Positions 46,137-53,145 are shown, numbered from the stretch's first letter. The stretch is DNA of 64,000 bases from Streptomyces sp. NRRL B-24484 (GCF_000717715.1 NZ_JOAI01000009.1:111420-175419), one strand, 5' to 3'. The notes: generated by a model not told the origin, from the letters alone. Translations and numbers: made by a program.

Positions 46137-46170
46137 GAGGCCGGGCCGCGGATGTCCGCGGCCCGGCCTC
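46137..46170. terminator. Bidirectional terminator after hemB
   Basis: GAGGCCGGGCCGCGGA (46137-46152) and TCCGCGGCCCGGCCTC (46155-46170) form a perfect 16-bp stem around TG, in the gap between convergent hemB and a small secreted protein gene. Confidence 0.8.
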
Positions 46171-46188
46171 CGGTGCGTCTGCGACGGG

Positions 46189-46446
46189 TCAGCCGATGTG
46201 GGCCTCGCCGTCGGCACCGCCGCCGACGGCCGTGCTGGTGGCCCAGCCCCACTCCTGGCCGATCACGGAGATGTTGCTGGTCTCGGCCCAGCCGTGGCCC
46301 TCGCCCGCGACGAACGGGTCGTCGGCGGTGGCCACCAGGTGGGCGCCGCCGCCCGCGTCCACGTGCGCCTGGGCGGGCGCCGCGACGCCGGCCACGGCCA
46401 GCGCGCCGACGGCGGTCAGCAGGGCCTTGCCGAGCATGCTCTTCAT
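46189..46446 (-). CDS. Small secreted protein, unknown (85 aa)
   Basis: This 85-aa protein has a signal peptide (MKSMLGKALLTAVGALAVAG, cleavage near APAQAHV). The mature part of about 58 residues is Gly/Ala-rich with three Trp (GHGWAETS, QEWGWATS) and no Cys, so it is neither chaplin nor rodlin by motif. It lies at the left edge of the rodlin/chaplin cluster on the same strand. AGAGGACC upstream acts as ribosome site and is partly self-complementary (GAGAGG with CCTCTC). A role at the aerial surface is only suggested by position. Confidence 0.7.
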   Translation of the reverse strand: MKSMLGKALLTAVGALAVAGVAAPAQAHVDAGGGAHLVATADDPFVAGEGHGWAETSNISVIGQEWGWATSTAVGGGADGEAHIG

Positions 46447-46644
46447 GATGGAGAGGTCCTCTCTACGACGGTGATGCGGACTCAACTGATCACAACAAGC
46501 CGCCCCGGCACGGCAACCACGCGCCCGGTACGACACACCGTCACCCGTACGCCCCCGCCGGGACCGCTGTGCGGAGCGGACCCGGCGGACGGAGGGGGAG
46601 GGGTGGCGCGGCCCGGCCGGCGACGGCCGGCCGGGGAACGGCGA

Positions 46645-46683
46645 CCGCCGGGCCCGGAGGAGCGGCTCCCCCGGGCCCGGCGG
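46645..46683. terminator. Terminator after the rodlin pair
   Basis: CCGCCGGGCCCGG (46645-46657) and CCGGGCCCGGCGG (46671-46683) form a perfect 13-bp stem with a 13-nt loop. It starts 18 bp beyond the stop of the downstream rodlin on the minus strand. Confidence 0.7.
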
Positions 46684-46701
46684 CAGATCGGACCGGCAGG
46701 A

Positions 46702-47049
46702 TCAGCCGATCAGGTGGGACACGCCGCCGTCGCCGCTGCCCACGGTGTTCTGGCCCACCACGCAGGTCTGCTGCGGCTGGTTGTTGAGGACCGGGACCTC
46801 GATCGGCACGGCGAGGCCGACGACCGCGCCGACCGCGATGTTGTGGACCTCGGGCAGGCAGAGGTTCGGGTTGTCCAGCGTGTGGTAGTTCGGGCTGTGG
46901 TCACCGGTGGTGCCGGTGGCGTTGGTGCCGCCGTTGCCCTGGATGGAGGTGGCAGCACCGTCGGCGTCGCCGATCGCCATCGCGGGGGCGGCGGCCATGG
47001 CGACACCGGCGGCGGCGACGCCGGCGGCGGCGAGAGCCTTCTTGATCAT
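46702..47049 (-). CDS. Rodlin-like secreted surface protein (115 aa)
   Basis: This protein has a signal peptide (KKALAAAGVAAAGVAMAAAP, cleavage near AMAIG). The mature part starts IGDADGAATSIQGNGG and contains TTGDHSPNYH, CLPEVHNIAVGAVVGLAVPI, VLNNQPQQTCVVGQ and ends GDGGVSHLIG. The IGD-G-GNG start, the SPN/SPQ block, the single Cys pair and the VSHL end follow the rodlin pattern of RdlA/RdlB, although it is about 15 residues shorter. Rodlins align chaplin fibrils into rodlets on spores and aerial hyphae. GAAGGAA precedes the ATG. It lies 153 bp behind a second rodlin and is probably co-transcribed with it. Confidence 0.82.
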   Translation of the reverse strand: MIKKALAAAGVAAAGVAMAAAPAMAIGDADGAATSIQGNGGTNATGTTGDHSPNYHTLDNPNLCLPEVHNIAVGAVVGLAVPIEVPVLNNQPQQTCVVGQNTVGSGDGGVSHLIG

Positions 47050-47093
47050 TTCTGCGTTCCTTCGTGGGATCTTCGGTAGGGAGTGGAGCCTCG

Positions 47094-47118
47094 GCCCGGC
47101 GGGTGGCTCACGCCGGGC
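47094..47118. terminator. Small hairpin between the two rodlin genes
   Basis: GCCCGGCG (47094-47101) and CGCCGGGC (47111-47118) pair over 8 bp with a 9-nt loop. It lies between the two rodlins and could cause partial termination, lowering expression of the second one. Confidence 0.4.
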
Positions 47119-47202
47119 TTTCTGCGCCGGTGCGGCCGGGGGAGCGGCCGAACCGGGGGGTACGGGGCGGGGCGCACGGCCCCGGGGTGCAGCGGGCGGG
47201 CG

Positions 47203-47547
47203 TCAGCCGACGAGGTGGGAGACGCCGCCGTCGCCGCTGCCGAGGGTGCCCTGGCCGACCACGCAGGTCTGCTTGGGCTGGTTGTTGAGGGCGTCGACCT
47301 CGACCGGAACCGCCACGCCGAGCACGGCCACGCCGATGTTGTGGATCTCGGGGAGGCAGACGTTCGGGTTGTCGGCGAAGTGGAAGTTGGGGCTGTGGTT
47401 GCCCCAGGTGCCGGTGGCGTTGGTGCCGCCGTTGCCCTGGATCGAGCCGGCGGAGCCGTCCGCGTTGCCGATCGCGCCGGCCGGAGCCGCGGCGGTGGCG
47501 AGGGCGGCGGCCGCCAGGCCGAGGCCCGCGAAGGTCTTCTTCAGCAT
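47203..47547 (-). CDS. Rodlin-like secreted surface protein (114 aa)
   Basis: This protein is a close paralogue of its neighbour: signal peptide (LKKTFAGLGLAAAALATAAA, cleavage near AGAIG), then IGNADGSAGSIQGNGGTNAT, GNHSPNFHFADNPNVCLPEI, HNIGVAVLGVAVPVEVDALN, QPKQTCVVGQGTLGSGDGGV and SHLVG. Both mature proteins keep two Cys at matching positions. Rodlin pairs of this kind (rdlA/rdlB) are divergent in S. coelicolor but tandem here. GAGAGG precedes the ATG. A sigma-BldN-like promoter lies about 100 bp upstream. Confidence 0.84.
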   Translation of the reverse strand: MLKKTFAGLGLAAAALATAAAPAGAIGNADGSAGSIQGNGGTNATGTWGNHSPNFHFADNPNVCLPEIHNIGVAVLGVAVPVEVDALNNQPKQTCVVGQGTLGSGDGGVSHLVG

Positions 47548-47856
47548 GGGAGATACCTCTCTGAAACGCTCGGGTGCGGCGGCTCGGCGGCCGTGCCCGG
47601 TGTCGGTGGAATCCGGTCGCGTCGCCGTCGAGCTGCGACATCCCATTCAAAGAATGACCGGCGGGAAAGTTACGCAGATTCTTCGCAGGCGTCTTATTGA
47701 TCATCAGGTCGGCGGTATTCCAGTCCGACTATTAGCCCGTACTGGTTAACCGACGCAATCCCGCCGGTGGTCGGTCGTTGCGCAGATTGCTTTTCCGCAG
47801 GGCTCTTCCCGCGGAACCGCCCCGGTAGAACGCACTCGGACAGAACGGTGAATTGA
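47548..47856. promoter_or_regulatory. 309-bp divergent control region of the rodlins and a secreted protein
   Basis: Besides the rodlin promoter on the minus strand, this gap is notably AT-rich from 47640 to 47760 for this genome. A rightward promoter for the 216-aa secreted protein must lie here; GTTAAC at about 47747 and TAGAAC at about 47826 were seen but no convincing pair could be assigned. Confidence 0.4.
47647..47674 (-). promoter_or_regulatory. Candidate sigma-BldN promoter of the rodlin genes
   Basis: On the minus strand CGTAAC (47674 to 47669) is followed after 16 bp by CTTTGA (47652 to 47647). The -35 is identical to that of the rsbN candidate and the -10 differs from CGTTGA at one position. 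Transcription would start near 47640, giving a leader of about 93 nt. Confidence 0.6.
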
Positions 47857-48507
47857 ATGAAGCTCTCCAAGCGGGCCACCGGCGCCCTGCTGCTCGCGGT
47901 CGGTGCCGGCGTCGTCTCCGCGCAGGGCGCGGCCGAGGCCCGCCCGATGACGCCCGGCGAGGTGGCGGCCGTCGAGAACGGCCTCGCGGGCAAGGAGGTG
48001 CCGTTCGACGTGCCGCTGCCGCTGCTCACGCAGACCGGCACGCTCTCCGGCGGACTGCCCGCCTCGCCGCTGCAGCCCCCGGTGCCCGAGGAGCACCCGG
48101 GCGCCCAGCTCGTCCCGGAGCGCATCGTCCCCGCGGTCAACACCGGCCGGGTCGGCCCGGCCGTCGACGCGGTGGTGCCGCTGCCCGCCGCCGACGAGAG
48201 CACCGAGCTCGGCCAGGCCGTCCTCAGCGTCCCGGCCGCCCCGATCCGGACGGCCGGCCCGGCCCTGGAGCTCGGCCAGCCGCTGCGCTACGCCACCGAC
48301 CACAGCGGCGAGTTCGCGGACGGCGCGCTCTCCTTCGGCGAGCTCGACCCGCAGCTGGTCACCGCGCCGGTGCAGGCGGTGCCCGGCGCGAAGGCCTCGC
48401 TCGGCGGCGACGACCAGCGGGTCTCGGTCACCGACACGGTCGGCAACCTGACGGCGGCCGCCACCGGGGCGCTCTCCTCCGACGTGCTGGCGCAGCCCGC
48501 GTTCTGA
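47857..48507 (+). CDS. Secreted protein of unknown function (216 aa)
   Basis: This protein has a signal peptide (LSKRATGALLLAVGAGVVSA, cleavage near AEARP). The mature part of about 187 residues is rich in Ala, Pro, Val and Leu, has no Cys and shows alternating hydrophobic stretches (VPFDVPLPLLTQTG, LVPERIVPAVNTGRVG). It ends at AQPAF with no sorting or anchor signal. It is divergent from the rodlins and convergent with another unrecognised secreted protein. I do not recognise the family; a structural surface role is inferred only from the location. Confidence 0.72.
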   Translation: MKLSKRATGALLLAVGAGVVSAQGAAEARPMTPGEVAAVENGLAGKEVPFDVPLPLLTQTGTLSGGLPASPLQPPVPEEHPGAQLVPERIVPAVNTGRVGPAVDAVVPLPAADESTELGQAVLSVPAAPIRTAGPALELGQPLRYATDHSGEFADGALSFGELDPQLVTAPVQAVPGAKASLGGDDQRVSVTDTVGNLTAAATGALSSDVLAQPAF

Positions 48508-48512
48508 CCCGT

Positions 48513-48575
48513 GCGGCGGAACGACGGGAGCCCGACACCCCCCCCGAGGGTGCCGGGCTCCCGTCGTTCCGCCGC
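48513..48575. terminator. Very long bidirectional terminator hairpin
   Basis: A 28-bp stem with a single mismatch is formed by 48513-48540 and 48548-48575, with a 7-nt loop (CCCCCGA). The arms begin GCGGCGGAACGACGGGAGCC and mirror it exactly except for one A opposite C. It lies between two convergent secreted-protein genes. Confidence 0.8.
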
Positions 48576-48595
48576 GTCCGCGGGCCGGTCGCGGC

Positions 48596-48985
48596 TCAGC
48601 CGGGCAGCAGGCCCAGCGCCGGGCCGACCACCGGCAGGCTCTGCGGTCCGCCGCCCGCGCTCAGCGGCGAGGTCAGCGGCGAGGTGCCGACCGTCGGCAC
48701 CCCGTTGTCCGGCTGGACGGCGACGCCGTTGTTCAGCACGTCCGCGGAGGACTGCGCCCACGGGTCGAGCCGCAGGTTCTTCACCGGGGCCACCGCGTAC
48801 CCGAGCGCGCCGGTCGTTCCGCCGACCACCTGCCCGGTGTCGGGGGTCTGCAACTGGGCGGTGGGCCGGGGCAGTCCGGCCGGGGCTGCCTGCTCGGCGG
48901 CGGCGGCCGGGCCGGCCGCCGCGCCCACCGCGGCGGCCGCGCCGAGTGCGGCCAGCAGGCCGGTTCGGGCCGTCTTCAGCACCAT
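48596..48985 (-). CDS. Secreted protein of unknown function (129 aa)
   Basis: This protein has a signal peptide (KTARTGLLAALGAAAAVGAA, cleavage near PAAAAEQ). The mature part reads LPRPTAQLQTPDTGQVVGG, TTGALGYAVAPVKNLRLDPW, SADVLNNGVAVQPDNGVPTV and ends QSLPVVGPALGLLPG. It has no Cys and one Trp. The PLTSPLSAGG/LPVVGPALGLLPG style is common in streptomycete secreted structural proteins, but I know no characterised member. GGAGG precedes the start. It lies downstream of the chaplin array on the same strand, separated by a terminator. Confidence 0.72.
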   Translation of the reverse strand: MVLKTARTGLLAALGAAAAVGAAAGPAAAAEQAAPAGLPRPTAQLQTPDTGQVVGGTTGALGYAVAPVKNLRLDPWAQSSADVLNNGVAVQPDNGVPTVGTSPLTSPLSAGGGPQSLPVVGPALGLLPG

Positions 48986-49046
48986 GGAGGATTCCTTCTG
49001 TCGGTGGGGTGGGTGGCCGCCGGCCGGTCCGCCGCGGCTACGCGAA

Positions 49047-49075
49047 CTGCCCCCCGGCCGGCGGCCGGGGGGCAG
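49047..49075. terminator. Terminator after the first chaplin gene
   Basis: CTGCCCCCCGGCC (49047-49059) and GGCCGGGGGGCAG (49063-49075) form a perfect 13-bp stem with a GGC loop, 27 bp beyond the stop of the minus-strand chaplin. Confidence 0.75.
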
Positions 49076-49102
49076 ACGCACGAGTCGTGCCGATCGTGGT
49101 GA

Positions 49103-49372
49103 TCAGCAGTCCTCCTCCTGGACCTGCGGCGGCGCATCCACGTTGGCGCAGGTGTTGCCGAACGCCGGGTTCAGCAGGCCGACCACGTTGACCGAGTTGC
49201 CGCAGACGTTGACCGGGACGTGCACCGGGACCTGGACGAGGTTGCCGGACAGCACGCCGGGCGAGCCCGCCGCGACGCCCTGCGCGCCGGAGCTGGCGGC
49301 GGCGGCGCCCGCGCCGCCGAGCACGATGCCGGCCGCGGCGGTGAGAACGGCGGCCTTCTTCACGTTCTGCAT
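49103..49372 (-). CDS. Short chaplin with acidic Cys-ended C-terminal extension (89 aa)
   Basis: This protein has a signal peptide (MQNVKKAAVLTAAAGIVLGG, cleavage near AAAASSG) and one chaplin domain: GVAAGSPGVLSGNLVQVPVH, VPVNVCGNSVNVVGLLNPAF, GNTCANV. Chaplins self-assemble into amyloid-like fibrils that lower surface tension during aerial growth; the two Cys form an intramolecular disulphide. Unlike ordinary short chaplins, which end within a residue or two of the second Cys motif, this one continues with DAPPQVQEEDC, adding four acidic residues and a third Cys at the very end. An upstream in-frame ATG is less likely than 49372. Confidence 0.9.
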   Translation of the reverse strand: MQNVKKAAVLTAAAGIVLGGAGAAAASSGAQGVAAGSPGVLSGNLVQVPVHVPVNVCGNSVNVVGLLNPAFGNTCANVDAPPQVQEEDC

Positions 49373-49462
49373 GGGAGTCGATCTCCTAATCACACACGGG
49401 GAGGGTGCGCCGCACCCGGCGGGGCCGGGCGCGGCGCGGACACGGCGTCAGCCGACGGCTGG

Positions 49463-49705
49463 TCAGCCGACGTTGGCGCAGGAGTTGCCGAACGCCGGGT
49501 TCAGGGCGCCGATCACGTTGACGGTGTTGCCGCACAGGTTGACCGGGACGTGCACCGGGACCTGGACGAGGTTGCCGGACAGCACGCCGGGGGAGCCGGC
49601 GGCGACGCCCTCGGCGCCGGAGCTGGCGGCGGCGACACCGGCGCCGGAGGCGACCAGGCCGGCGGCGGCGATGGTGAGGACGGTGGCCTTCTTGAACGTG
49701 CGCAT
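49463..49705 (-). CDS. Short chaplin (80 aa)
   Basis: This protein has a signal peptide (MRTFKKATVLTIAAAGLVAS, cleavage near AAASSG) and a single chaplin domain with GVAAGSPGVLSGNLVQVPVH, VPVNLCGNTVNVIGALNPAF and GNSCANVG, ending in the usual place. Two Cys are conserved. It precedes the 89-aa chaplin by 90 bp on the same strand and probably shares a transcript. Short chaplins are secreted and need no anchor. The long upstream gap (49706-50012) would contain its promoter. Confidence 0.93.
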   Translation of the reverse strand: MRTFKKATVLTIAAAGLVASGAGVAAASSGAEGVAAGSPGVLSGNLVQVPVHVPVNLCGNTVNVIGALNPAFGNSCANVG

Positions 49706-50012
49706 GGGAATTGTCCTTAGGTTCGTGCCCGGATCTCCCTGGGAAGGGCCGGGCGCCGGGCGGATGGGAATCATCGCCCGGAATTTCCTGGGTGCTCCGT
49801 GATGGTCACTCCCCGCGGCCCGAATGGCGCCTGTCGCCCGTGGCTCGGGCGAGCCGTCGGCCGCATGCGGTCGTGCGCGCCGCCACCGGTTCCCGCACGG
49901 CCGGGAATTCGGTCGCACCGCGGCGCCGCCAGGAGGGCGCCTCGCGGCTCCTCCTGGGAGTCGTGGGGCCGGCCCGCGGGCCGGCGGGGGCCGCCGGAGG
50001 GCGGCCCGGGGA
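49706..50012 (-). promoter_or_regulatory. 307-bp gap between chaplin genes
   Basis: No gene is seen. The gap must contain the promoter for the 80-aa chaplin at 49705 and the end of the next chaplin transcript. No CGTAAC/CGTTG-type pair was found on the minus strand, so this gene may use another promoter type or a diverged one. Confidence 0.35.
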
Positions 50013-50255
50013 TCAGATGTTGGCGCAGGCGTTGCCGAACGCGGGGTTCAGCAGGCCGATCACGTTGACGGTGTTGCCGCAGACGTTGACCGGGACGTGC
50101 ACCGGGACCTGGATCAGGTTGCCGGACAGCACGCCGGGGGAGCCGGCGGCGACGCCCTCGGCCGTCGCGCCCGAGGCGGACGCGGTGGCCGCGCCGCCGA
50201 ACAGCATGGCGGCCGCGGCCGCGGTGCCGAGGGCGCCGAAGGCGATCTTGCGCAT
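50013..50255 (-). CDS. Short chaplin (80 aa)
   Basis: This protein has a signal peptide (RKIAFGALGTAAAAAMLFGG, cleavage near ATASASG) and a chaplin domain EGVAAGSPGVLSGNLIQVPV, HVPVNVCGNTVNVIGLLNPA, FGNACANI. Two Cys are conserved. The DNA over the core is almost identical to that of the 49103 chaplin, differing mainly at wobble sites, which suggests recent duplication or gene conversion within the array. It is divergent from the fourth chaplin across a 343-bp gap. Confidence 0.93.
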   Translation of the reverse strand: MRKIAFGALGTAAAAAMLFGGAATASASGATAEGVAAGSPGVLSGNLIQVPVHVPVNVCGNTVNVIGLLNPAFGNACANI

Positions 50256-50598
50256 GGTGCAGTCTCTTTCTGTTCGCGTTCCCCGCGCCGGTCGTGCCGC
50301 GGGCCGTGGGGCGCCGCGGTCCCGCCCGGGCGGGAGGGGCCGGCCGGCCCGGGGTCCCCGGGCCGGACCGGTCGAGCCGGTACGCAGAGGAGAACGACCG
50401 CGGCCGCCGGGGGAAACGGGCTGATCCCACGATCACCCGAATGCCTTCAGTACTGCGTCCGGGTGAATGTGCCGGTCTGTTCGGTACCGCACCGAGCAGG
50501 TCTCGTTGGGCCCGGTGCACGCCCCGTGCCCTTCCGTGCGGAGCCCGAGCGGTCCACCCGAGCGGCCCATGGAAGACCTGAACTACGAGGAGACTCAT
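50256..50598. promoter_or_regulatory. 343-bp divergent control region between two chaplins
   Basis: No gene is seen. It serves the leftward chaplin at 50255 and the rightward chaplin at 50599. The rightward candidate promoter is described separately; for the leftward gene only a weak CGTACC (minus strand, 50384 to 50379) without a matching -10 was noted. The centre (50395-50500) is less GC-rich than the flanks. Confidence 0.4.
50482..50509 (+). promoter_or_regulatory. Possible sigma-BldN-type promoter of the rightward chaplin
   Basis: CGGTAC (50482-50487) and CGTTGG (50504-50509) are 16 bp apart. The -10 equals that of the rsbN candidate; the -35 matches CGTAAC at four of six positions. Transcription would start near 50516 with a leader of about 83 nt. 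Confidence 0.45.
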
Positions 50599-50838
50599 AT
50601 GAGCGTCAAGAAGGCCGCCGCTGTCGGCGTCGCCGTTGTGGGCATCGTCGCTGCCGGTGCCGGCACCGCCATGGCGAGCGCCGGCGCCGAGGGCGTCGCG
50701 GCCGGTTCCCCGGGTGTCGCCTCGGGCAACAACGTCCAGGTCCCGGTGCACGTGCCGGTCAACCTGTGCGGCAACTCGATCGACGTGATCGGCCTGCTGA
50801 ACCCCGCGTTCGGCAACTCCTGCGCGAACGTCGGCTGA
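50599..50838 (+). CDS. Short chaplin (79 aa)
   Basis: This protein has a signal peptide (SVKKAAAVGVAVVGIVAAGA, cleavage near AMASAG) and a chaplin domain EGVAAGSPGVASGNNVQVPV, HVPVNLCGNSIDVIGLLNPA, FGNSCANVG. It differs from the three leftward chaplins by ASGNN in place of LSGNL and SIDV in place of TVNV, and by orientation. Its sequence is the most ChpH-like of the four. ATG 50599 has GAGGAG upstream. Confidence 0.93.
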   Translation: MSVKKAAAVGVAVVGIVAAGAGTAMASAGAEGVAAGSPGVASGNNVQVPVHVPVNLCGNSIDVIGLLNPAFGNSCANVG

Positions 50839-51146
50839 CCGGGTCCCACGCCCGACGGCCGGTCCGCCGGCCGAGTCCGCACGCACCGGGCCGCCGCCCG
50901 CGCCCCTTCCTCCTGGGGCCGGGCGGCGGCCCGTTCCGTCGTGCGCCGGGCCTTGTTGGACGGGGTGTCAGTTCCTAGCATGTGAGCCAGGCTCATATTT
51001 TCCGCCCCGCACCGGAGTCCCGCGCCGCCGCCCCCACAGCCGCGCCGCGGGACGACGCCACCAGCACCGCGCGCACCGCCCGCACCACGCACCGCTCCAC
51101 CGCCCGGCTCCCCGCCGGGCGGCCCCCACCCCCACAGGAGTCACGC
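50839..51146 (+). promoter_or_regulatory. 308-bp upstream region of the SGNH hydrolase gene
   Basis: This gap holds a promoter of vegetative type and an adjoining palindrome, listed separately, then about 150 nt of leader before the GTG at 51147. An ATG at 50982 is in frame with the hydrolase but lies at the presumed transcription start and has no ribosome site. Confidence 0.5.
50953..50995 (+). promoter_or_regulatory. Promoter with operator-like palindrome for the SGNH hydrolase gene
   Basis: TTGTTG (50953-50958) and TAGCAT (50976-50981) are 17 bp apart. Directly downstream lies TGAGCC-A-GGCTCA (50983-50995), a perfect 6-bp inverted repeat over the expected start site, where a repressor would block transcription. 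Confidence 0.5.
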
Positions 51147-52802
51147 GTGATCAGCCCACCCCTGTCCGGCCTGCGCGGCCGCCGCGCCGTCGGACTGCCG
51201 GCCGCCGCCCTGCTCGCCGCCGTCCTCGGCGTCGCCGGACTGCTGGCCGCCGCCCCCGCCCGGGCCGCCGACGGTGCCGGGGCCCGCCCCGCCGCGATCG
51301 TCGCCCTCGGCGACAGCGCCATCTCCGGCGAGGGCGCCGGCACCGACACCGGCGACGACTACGTGCCCGGCACCGACACCCCCGGCAACTACTGCCACCG
51401 CTCCACCAGGTCGGAGATCTTTCTCACCGGGCTCCCCGACCTCGTCCCGCTCGACCTCGCCTGCTCCGGGGCGCAGACCGGCGACCTGGTCAGCGACCCC
51501 GAGCTGGCGAGGATCACCGGCCCGGGCAGCGGCGACTTCGGCGAGCCCAAGCAGGACGTCCGACTCGCCGACGCCGCGGCGAAGTACGACGTGAAGATGG
51601 TGGTCGTCACGATCGGCGCCAACGACGACTTCGACTTCAGCGGCATCATGCTCGCCTGCCTCGGCCAGTACTTCCCGGTGCCCAAGTCGCAGGGCTGCCG
51701 GGACACCATCGGCACCGCGGAGATCGCCGCCCGCGCCGAGCGGGTCAAGCCGAAGGTCGCCGCCGCGCTGACGAACGTCCGGGCCACCATGCGCCGGGCC
51801 GGCTACGCCGACTCCTCCTACCAGCTGGTCTACCAGTCCTACTTCACGCCGATCACGCCCGACATCCGGCGCAACGACTACCTCGGCAAGATCGCGGACG
51901 GCTGCCCGGCCTTCCCCGAGGACCTCGCCTGGGGCCACAACCTGGTCGTCCCGGCGCTCAGCGACGCGCTGCGCGAGGCGGCCGGCCGGGTGCCCGGCGT
52001 GCGCTACCTCGACCAGCGGCGGGTCAGCTACGGCCACGAGGTCTGCGCCCGCTGGACGAGCTCGCCGTACGAGTACACCAACGGCGACGTCATCGACGTC
52101 TCCGAGCGCACCCGCAACGGCTGCGACCAGGAGATCGGGATCCCCGGGGTGTGCATGAACATGGTCCGGCAGTCGTACCACCTGCGGGTGGCCGGCTACC
52201 GCGGCGAGGCCGCCTGCCTCGCCCAGTTCTACCGCCGGCCCGGGCTCGACCAGGCCTTCTGCTCGCTGGACCGGACGAACACCACCTCGATCGCCCCGCT
52301 GACCGCCGGGCAGCCCTTCCCGGACACCCCCGAGGACGGCTCCTGGTACCGGCTCACCAACGCGGCGACCGGCCAGGCCCTCGACATCGCGGGCGGCGGC
52401 ACCTACGGGGACGCCACCGACGGCCGGGCCGCCATCACCTACCGGCCGACCGGCGGCCTCAACCAGTCCTTCCTGCTGCGGGCGGCGGCCGGCGGCAGCT
52501 TCGAACTCGCCTCCACCGCCAACACGTCCATGTGCCTGGACGCCACCGGCGGTTCCACCGCGCCCGGCACCCGGCTCGTCCAGTGGCACTGCCACGGCGG
52601 CGGCAACCAGCACTGGCTGCTGCTGCCCGCCGGCGACGGCCGCTACCGGATCGCCGACTCCCAGGACCTGACGAGGCTGGCCACCGCCACCACCGCGCTC
52701 GACCCGCAGGGCAACCGCACCCTCGCCCTCGCCCCGGACACCGGCACCCCCGACCAGCTCTGGCAGCTCGACGAGCTCGGCATCTCCTACCTGCCGAACT
52801 GA
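51147..52802 (+). CDS. Secreted SGNH/GDSL hydrolase with ricin-type lectin domain
   Basis: This 551-aa protein has a signal peptide (LPAAALLAAVLGVAGLLAAA, cleavage near ARAADG). The SGNH domain has block I with the nucleophile in VALGDSAISGEGAG (about 53), DLACSGAQTGDL (block II Gly), VVTIGANDDFDF (block III Asn) and a C-terminal block V region near MVRQSYHLRVAGY (His). Several Cys (CHRS, CLGQ, CRDT, CPAF) probably form disulphides. Residues from about 400 form a ricin B-type beta-trefoil (WYRLTNAATGQALDIAGGG, SMCLDATGGSTAPGTRLVQW, QLW), which would bind a carbohydrate. GTG 51147 follows ACAGGAG. Substrates could be polysaccharide esters or lipids. Confidence 0.88.
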   Translation: MISPPLSGLRGRRAVGLPAAALLAAVLGVAGLLAAAPARAADGAGARPAAIVALGDSAISGEGAGTDTGDDYVPGTDTPGNYCHRSTRSEIFLTGLPDLVPLDLACSGAQTGDLVSDPELARITGPGSGDFGEPKQDVRLADAAAKYDVKMVVVTIGANDDFDFSGIMLACLGQYFPVPKSQGCRDTIGTAEIAARAERVKPKVAAALTNVRATMRRAGYADSSYQLVYQSYFTPITPDIRRNDYLGKIADGCPAFPEDLAWGHNLVVPALSDALREAAGRVPGVRYLDQRRVSYGHEVCARWTSSPYEYTNGDVIDVSERTRNGCDQEIGIPGVCMNMVRQSYHLRVAGYRGEAACLAQFYRRPGLDQAFCSLDRTNTTSIAPLTAGQPFPDTPEDGSWYRLTNAATGQALDIAGGGTYGDATDGRAAITYRPTGGLNQSFLLRAAAGGSFELASTANTSMCLDATGGSTAPGTRLVQWHCHGGGNQHWLLLPAGDGRYRIADSQDLTRLATATTALDPQGNRTLALAPDTGTPDQLWQLDELGISYLPN

Positions 52803-52851
52803 CCACCCCGGCGGGCGGGGCGCTGCCGCGTCCCGTCCGCCGCCGCCCGGC

Positions 52852-53034
52852 TCAGTGCCCGTCCACGTTCCACTCGTCCACCACGAAGGTGACGGGCTCA
52901 CGGAGTTCGCCCGGTTCGCGGCCACCGAGCCGGGCGGCGAGGTCCGCCGCCGTCCGGGCGGGGACCCCGGGCGGCGCCGTCCTGGCCCGCTGCGCGATGT
53001 CGGCCGGTCCGGCGTACCGGTGGAGCCTGCCCAT
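52852..53034 (-). CDS. Small hypothetical protein (60 aa)
   Basis: This short minus-strand gene encodes MGRLHRYAGPADIAQRARTA and then GVPARTAADLAARLGGREPG, ending REPVTFVVDEWNVDGH. The sequence looks like a real folded protein rather than a shadow frame, and similar short proteins with a ...PFTFVVD... end occur in streptomycetes as I recall. No ribosome site is clear upstream of ATG 53034. Function is unknown. It is convergent with the SGNH gene and divergent from the serpin. Confidence 0.5.
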   Translation of the reverse strand: MGRLHRYAGPADIAQRARTAPPGVPARTAADLAARLGGREPGELREPVTFVVDEWNVDGH

Positions 53035-53145
53035 GACCGGCACCGCAGGTACGGCGGAGGCGCGGGCGCATCCGGAAATCCGGTGGCCTGGGCCGAGGGA
53101 CGTGCCTAGGCTGCGGCGCACCACCGGTACGGCAGGGCGGGGAGC

